From: Diphasiastrum complanatum
Lineage: Eukaryota > Streptophyta > Lycopodiopsida > Lycopodiales > Lycopodiaceae
Direction: 5' to 3'
DNA length: 64,000 bases
Assembly: GCA_029204225.1 (NCBI GenBank)
Contig: CM055107.1
Location: 273,478 to 337,477 of the forward strand
The first letter of the stretch is position 1; each line of letters starts with the position of its first letter. Shown here piece by piece: positions 58,280 to 64,000 of this stretch. Under the pieces are notes generated by a model. It did not search any database. It was not told where the DNA came from and worked only from the letters and a program-made list of their open reading frames with translations. A program made the position numbers and the translations under genes.

Positions 58280-58884
58280 TCAGAAAGACGGGAAGAGCAC
58301 AGTCGATGAACAGCCGGATGTCGGGAAAACTGGGCAATCAATCAATGTGGAAGCATCAGTTGCCACGCATATGTACAGCTGATACAGTTGATTGTTACCG
58401 GAAGCATCACTGCTACATTGCACTCCTGGAGTGTGGCCAAGCGAAGAAGTTAGAGCATTCTGAATAGCTGTCAAACTATAAGCTCCGTCATCGGGATTAA
58501 TGCCTGCAGCGCTGAGACCTCCCAGTGGATTAACGGAGCTTCGCAAGTTCAAAGCACTTTGAAAGTATGCGTGCTGGCTAAATAGAGACTCGGCGCATGT
58601 TCCGTGCTTGTCCCACTCATGGGTCCAAAAGCTTGTGCCATCGCTGCTAGGGCATGAAAGTGAATCCCAACTTGTTTGTAACTGACTCTCTATATCAGAT
58701 ACCTGAAAGAGAGAGATATATCACATTAATTCTTTTCTGAAAATAAGCCGCCGCAGGTTAGATAGATTAATAAATACCTTTGAGATATAAACAGGGCATG
58801 CATGAGTCAACTTCATTAGCCCTAAGTACATAAGAAAAGTGTTTGCCATGACGAATAAAATCTTTGATATGGTAAAATTGACAA

Positions 58885-58952
<68 letters not shown>

Positions 58953-59560
58953 GGGGAAGCGAGAGGACCTGGCTGATGTCAAAGGGATTGTTGGGATCGC
59001 AGCTGGATGGGTAGCCGCCATTGTTGTAATTTGGCCACAGGCCGTGAATGGAAAAATCGGATGCAGGCTTTCCTGTAGTAGGATAGCAACAGCTGCTGCT
59101 AGTGTCGCAGTAGGATCCAGGCCACTGCAACATGAATGGACGATTTCGATAAGAACCCATTGTCTAAGATCGAGTGCCTACTTACCCAACGGATATTGCA
59201 TATCCGACACAACTCTTTTCAAAAGTAAAAGTTGTAGTTATGCTATTATAGCGCTAGTTTGATGGAATTAGAAAACGTCCCTGCATATGGTTGGCAATTT
59301 TTGCCCCCATATAGTACGTGATTGAGCTCAAAGATATAAACTGGATCAACAATTCGCGACGCGAGTACACAAAATAATACACTGATCGATCATCGCTAGC
59401 ATAGAGAAACAACGATGAGACCAACCTGTAAGACAAAGTAGAAGAAATCGAAGCCTTGGGCGTTGGCATGAGCGAGTAACATACTCATGCATGCACCCAT
59501 CAGCAAATGACTAAATTGTGATTGCATGCCTTTTGCACCATCTGTAGCAGCAATACCCAT
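58280..59560 (-). CDS. S-like ribonuclease (RNase T2 family), gene 2, intact
   Basis: Three exons on the minus strand: 59560-59426, 59124-58969 and 58702-58280, with the same lengths (135, 156, 423 nt) and phases as gene 1. The 237-residue product keeps the signal peptide, FSIHGLWP (His72) and WTHEWDKHGTC (His125, Glu126, His130). By eye it differs from gene 1 at R8G, H13Q, I21M, T33N, V95I, A113S and G169D; four lie in the leader and none in the catalytic motifs. Intron 2 is longer because of a GA microsatellite. The promoter CTATTTAAG is conserved. A minus-strand AATAAA near 58091-58096 may be the poly(A) signal. Gene 1 and gene 2 point toward each other across about 40 kb. Confidence 0.92.
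58886..58950. repeat. GA microsatellite in intron 2 of RNase gene 2
   Basis: About 65 bases of (GA)n lying 19 bases inside the donor end of the intron. Gene 1 has only a short CTCTCTCTC run at the matching place (17459-17467). Confidence 0.95.
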
Positions 59561-59696
59561 TATAGAATGTTGATTGATCGATGTAAAATGCTCTCTCTTT
59601 CGCCCTCTTTACGCTCCGTCTCACAAACTCCAAGAGAGAGGATGCAAACACTGTTACCTTTGAAATTGTTACAGATTATGCTTCTTTGCTATGCAA

Positions 59697-59705
59697 CTTA
59701 AATAG
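59697..59705 (-). promoter_or_regulatory. TATA-like box of RNase gene 2
   Basis: Minus-strand CTATTTAAG, at the same spacing from the start codon as in gene 1 to within about 15 bases. Confidence 0.5.
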
Positions 59706-60093
59706 AGAGAGATGGTTTGAGTTTCAAAGCTTGGCTAATTAAGTCATCCAAACATTATAATGACAATATGAAGTACAGCCGCCACCATTAAGGTAACATT
59801 GCACGGTTCTTTAAACTACGTAGTATTCTATTGGTTCGAGATTCGAATATCCATGATAGATCATTAATAATTTGAAGAGTCTAAATCTAGTAGCAAGATC
59901 TTATGCCTTAGAATCTTCATTTGAATTTGTTACTACATGCTGGACTAGACCAGACCAATAACATTTTTTCACTTTCACTATTTCCTCAACATCATTAAGC
60001 ACATCTCCTATTTATCCCATTTTTTAACCCACATCATATTGCACGCTTCTAATGAAAATTTGACATTTGTTGGTATTCTTATCTTCAGGAGAA

Positions 60094-60814
60094 TAGCTTG
60101 CTCGAGAGTCAAGTTCATCAAGGTGGTACATGAGTTAAAGGACATGCCTTGAAATTTTAAGTGTGGCTTTGAAGACTATGGTGGCTATATCATGCATCTT
60201 AATATGTACGCATGCATAAGCATGATGTACTCTCCTTGGAGTCACAAACACACATATTGATGATGACTTGTATCCATAGTTGAGTTGATCCACCAGTACA
60301 CTTGTTTTATTCATTATTGTGAGTAGATTTACTGCATATAAAAGAAATGTGCACATTAAATTCTCTCATTAATTAACCGAGGTTTGAGGGAGCTGGAGAG
60401 GTCACCTCGGCAATATCTTCATCACCACAATCGTCTCCACAACCACCCACATTGAGGCAGTTCCTGTGACGTTCTCTTTCTTGAGAATATCGAGAAGCGG
60501 CACTAATAGTTATAAGGTGGGAGAAGGGTCCTTGCGAAAATTTGGTTAAAGTTATCTATGTTGAGTTTAGGAGTGTCTAGACTTTTTTTAATACTTATAC
60601 ACATGTTAGTAGGTGATAGGGCCAAATTTGGAGTGTGATGTGGCTCGACCTAGCTTAGGCTTTGTACATTTGTCATGATGAGAAAGGGTGAGTGACACTT
60701 ATGATCATGTGACCAATCAAAAGAGAGAGATCCATGAAATTGGTCCAATCAAGTTTGAGGGCCCTTATGTCACTAAGCCAATGAAATTAGGAGGAGTAAG
60801 AGAAGGGGTCCAAT
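60094..60814. repeat. Intergenic sequence with weak R2 copy 3
   Basis: 60385-60545 resembles R2 (CAATCGTCTCCACAACC, TTGAGGCAG, AGAATATCGAG, GGGAGAAGGGTCC). It is in the same orientation as the other two copies, so it is not part of the large inverted duplication. Nothing else is recognised. Confidence 0.4.
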
Positions 60815-61410
60815 TCTCTCACAACAACAAAAAGTAGTTGTTTTCGACATATACTCCGACATAGAATCGTGAAAAACAAATTCATCAAATTTGGAATGTC
60901 AGAGGATCTGTCGAAAAATCTGTCGCAAACGATATGTCGGAATTCGACATGTCGAAATCTAACATATCTTCCTTTCCGGCTACCCGCAGACTGCTGGATT
61001 GTAATTCAAATTAGATGTCGGAATCCGTCACCTTAAAACATGTCGAAAACTGTCGCCACGAGGCAGTCATTCGGGGATGCCACGTGGAAAATGACAGTCC
61101 ACGTGGATGTCAAAAACTGACGAATTTTCCCACTGTCATAATCCGACATCTCTACAGAGTTCCAACGAACATAGGACATTTTTTTTTAATTTGTCGAAAA
61201 TTACCGACATCTGTCCCTGACATCTTTTTTAGGGTTAAATAGGATGTCGGAATCTGACGGATTTTTACCAGTGTCGGAAACTAACATCCACTGTATATTT
61301 TCGACGAACAAAGAACATTCTTATACATGTCAGAAATGTCCACTGACATCTGTTTTAGGGTTGAAATGGATGTCAAAATCCGACATTGCAAAAAGCATTA
61401 ACAAAAAATT
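60815..61410. repeat. Subterminal repeat cluster of a CACTA-like element
   Basis: The word TGTCG or its complement CGACA occurs many times, often within TGTCGGAATCCGACA-like palindromes. The cluster begins right after CACAACAACAAAAAGTAGTTG (near 60818), which resembles a worn CACTA terminus. Such dense subterminal motifs are characteristic of En/Spm elements, where they bind the element's own protein. Confidence 0.6.
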
Positions 61411-61589
61411 TGATTGTATTTGCCGCACAATTTATGCACGCATTTTTTCAAAAATAGGATCAAAGCTGTGAGATGCTACATTGAGTTCAATTATCGATTC
61501 CTTAATACAATTGTTTTAAAATGAAGTTAGTGATCATGAGTCATGTTTTTGCCAATCCTATTAATATTCTTTTATCTAGCATAACTGGT

Positions 61590-61591
61590 CC

Positions 61592-61640
<49 letters not shown>
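61590..61640. repeat. CT microsatellite
   Basis: (CT)n of about 50 bases. Confidence 0.95.
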
Positions 61641-61641
<1 letters not shown>

Positions 61642-62229
61642 AAGGATGCATCTAATAGGTGTTCATAATGTAATGTGGTCGGTCATAAGATTTAAGTTGT
61701 CTTTAATTAAATTAAGCATTATGCATACCATGGATGATGATTTAATTGCTGAATGAAGTTTTAAAAAGACTAACAACTTTGAAACGTTTTCTTTGAACAA
61801 GTTTGAAATGTTTTTTTGCATTTTAGGGTTCATTCACGACTTCACTTGCGAATTAACTAAGTGGATAGCAATTCACAACTTCATAACTAACGTATGGAAA
61901 TTACAATCCATTCAATATTCACAAATCAAAATCATTGAAATTTGAACATTATAACAAAATTCAAACGTTATATTACATAATATTGTGAGACTTTCTGTAT
62001 CATGTACAATACATTGTGATGATATACATACATCCGAAAACAAAAAAACTACATTATATTATACACTACTACTACTCGACAGAGACACTGTCGTCATCAC
62101 CATGACCCGTAGATGCCACATGCTCTGCATCTGGAGCTACATGTGCCTGCATCAACACAAACAACAAATGTGACAATGGTAAGTTTTCGACCAGAGATCA
62201 ATTTACTGATGATATATGCATATAAATAA

Positions 62230-63092
62230 ATTTGATGGACACAATGATGAATATAACTCACTATGGGGTGCATGCCCTGACGAGCTAGCTTTGCCACCAA
62301 ACCAGTATATGAATTGTGAAATGCAAATTCATACTCGGACTTGGATGGATAGCATCCAAAGTCATGATGCTATAAAAAAGAACAAAAATGAATGACAAGT
62401 TAAAATTTTTACCACACATTAATTCATATGCGATGACAATAAAGAATGTATTGTAGAATATAAATGATACATACCATTTGGGCTTGTAGGCCCGCCTTTC
62501 CACTAGATCCTAACTTAGGATTCCTCATGCCATGGGTCATCCTACTCGCCACAAGCGATATTTATCTCGATCTTTGGCCTCATCCTTGCAGGCCTTCCAA
62601 TTTGGCCCAGGCAGGTTTTGACTTGCCTGCCCAAAGTATGTCCCACATGGCATCCCTCTTATGTTGAATCCATTTGCTCATATCTTTTGATATGGCTCCT
62701 GGATCAAACTCATTTTCTTGCAAGAATTCTTCTCGCAGCTCCTGCATAATCCTGGATTTTGATTCTCCAGGTTGATGACACCATTTTTTCAAAAGACTTG
62801 TTCCAAAATAATAGGAACATAACAAATGCAACTTTTTTATAAAAATTGTCCCTTTTTCATCCCTCATTACATCCCCATCAACATTTAAATTGTAGTGAGG
62901 GTTGGAGGACAATTCATCTGTAGCAACCGATGGAGATGAAGGGCCTTATGCGACGCCTTCTAATATGTTAAGCATTTGCCTACTGACAACCGCCCTTTGT
63001 TAGGGCGACATGGTATCAATCAAGCTGGTGGCGTAATCTTCATATACAGATCTGGATCGACGACGCCCGCTGCCACTGCCACTGCCACTCAT
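62230..63092 (-). pseudogene. Plant En/Spm-type transposase-like gene (Transposase_24-like), broken
   Basis: The start at 63092 gives a Ser/Gly run and RRRSRS, then a frame with two in-frame stops (near 63000 and 62950). It continues as a block with LREEFLQENEFDPGAISKD and KWIQHKRDAMWDILWAGKS (to about 62580). After an intron-like gap, an exon near 62370-62270 reads GCYPSKSEYEFAFHNSYTGL-like text in another frame, followed by ARQGMHPI. The layout of a helical block and an ExF helix resembles the plant Ptta/En/Spm transposase family. The neighbouring CACTA-type repeats support it. Confidence 0.55.
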
Positions 63093-63867
63093 GGGTATGT
63101 GCAAAAACTACCTGTTGATGTTGAATAGACAAATCAATTATGAAATGAATTCTATCATATGTTGGACAATAATTATTTAGTCAAAGATCTGAAAATCTAC
63201 AAATGAAAAAATTGTGAACCCAACAATATAGGGACTAATTTTAAACTTCCAAACACTCCATGCTTGAAACATTGGGACAAAAAACAAGAAGTCTATTCAT
63301 GTTGACATCTTCATGTCACTTGAATCGACATCAAAATCATTTTAAGATGGCAAAATGTGCGCAATTTCATTCCTAAAGAAATATGGTCAAAATATGCGTA
63401 ATTTCTACAATCAAGCACAAGAGCAAAAAATATTTTTTTTTTGAGTTAAGTAGGCACAACATTGATTTTCCAATTATACAGTAATGTACTTGAATAACTT
63501 CTGCTAACATGAAATAAGAAGCAATTACATTCTCCTTTGCAAATATGTCAAAAATTGTCCAAAGCATACTATCAACAATCAATCACACCACCATCACCAC
63601 TTGACCAAATTTCTCAAGACAACTAGGTACCACCAAGCAGCAACACTATTCATATCTACAATGTCATGACCAATCCCATCATGTTGCTTATTAACTTATT
63701 AAATTTCTATCGTGAAGATCCTCTTCTCTCTTTCTCTTCCAAAAAAGAATTATAAATCACTTTACGACAAAATTGACATGAGAGAACACAAAAGTGCTTA
63801 TGCAGGTTACATAATTTAGAGGTTTTGATTTACTGATGAAATTGGAACATTTACAATCGAAGCTTAC
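63093..63867. other. AT-rich sequence between transposase-like gene and edge exon
   Basis: No coding signal seen. It may be element interior or an intron of the gene at the right edge. Confidence 0.4.
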
Positions 63868-64000
63868 TTAGCAGGTCCAACACTGGACGTGGCAATTGTT
63901 TGCAATTTGTCTTCAGTTACAACCAAGCCTTTTGTGTCCCACGCTATATTGTAGAGGATTTGAAAAAACCCTTCTCCACTTTCTGGATTGGCAATTGATG
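63868..64000 (-). CDS. Exon of an unrecognised gene entering from the right edge
   Basis: One minus-strand frame is open from the edge: NPESGEGFFQILYNIAWD, then KGLVVTEDKLQTIATSS, followed by a good donor GTAAGC (63867-63862). No stop falls inside and the composition is that of a real protein. I do not recognise the family. It could belong to the adjacent transposon or to a host gene. Confidence 0.4.

Larger units (their letters stand above)
57599..60093 (-). repeat. Right arm of large inverted duplication
   Basis: Reverse complement of 16330-19075. It carries the second RNase gene, its promoter region and a shortened copy of R1 (57599-57952) lacking the GTATTAACCGGGC part. It differs from the left arm mainly by indels outside the exons. 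Confidence 0.85.

Noticed and set aside
1-64000. tRNA, rRNA or other structured RNA genes
   Set aside because: I saw no cloverleaf with A and B boxes and no rRNA-like blocks; the tRNA-like words found are only retrotransposon primer sites.

Overview
The window looks like a gene-poor, transposon-dense stretch of a large nuclear plant genome, probably an angiosperm. The evidence is spliceable GT..AG introns, two three-exon S-like RNase (RNase T2) genes, nested Ty1/copia and Ty3/gypsy LTR elements primed by initiator-methionine tRNA, a CACTA-like element and many CT/GA microsatellites. I cannot name the species.

Layout. 1-12050: a direct-repeat copy, then a decayed chromodomain gypsy element (532 to about 11375) split by a young, internally deleted copia (3990-8588). 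11366-16330: a dispersed repeat, a 318-bp tandem duplication, and a minus-strand LTR with a non-coding internal region. 16330-19075: left arm of a large inverted duplication, with an intact S-like RNase gene (16864-18075, +). 19130-21400: repeats and microsatellites. 21410-31180: a second, smaller inverted repeat (arms about 1.47 kb) enclosing a copia fragment and a TIR-type element (about 25742-29714). On its minus strand this element carries a decayed multi-exon gene whose N-terminal part is recognisably histone H3. 34370-40810: a minus-strand gypsy element with complete LTRs and a target-site duplication, interrupted by a copia. 41380-48570: LTR fragments, a gag module present three times (two copies inverted) and a minus-strand copia pol fragment. 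48680-52170: spliced coding fragments of an unrecognised minus-strand gene or genes. 52176-56601: a copia with complete LTRs but a deleted reverse transcriptase. 57599-60093: right arm of the large inverted duplication with the second intact RNase gene (58280-59560, -). 60815-63092: subterminal repeats and a transposase-like pseudogene typical of CACTA elements. 63868-64000: one exon of a gene entering from the right edge.

Only the two RNase genes look intact. They converge, lie about 40 kb apart, share exon lengths exactly (135, 156 and 423 nt) and differ at about seven of 237 residues, so the duplication is recent. Most other coding sequence belongs to mobile elements or their remains. The most unusual object is the histone H3-like fusion gene at about 25967-28281, in an element with terminal inverted repeats and tandem subterminal repeats. 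It is broken, but splice-site-compatible coding blocks follow the H3 part, so an intact relative elsewhere in this genome would be an undescribed kind of element-borne gene. All repeat boundaries and identities were judged by eye.
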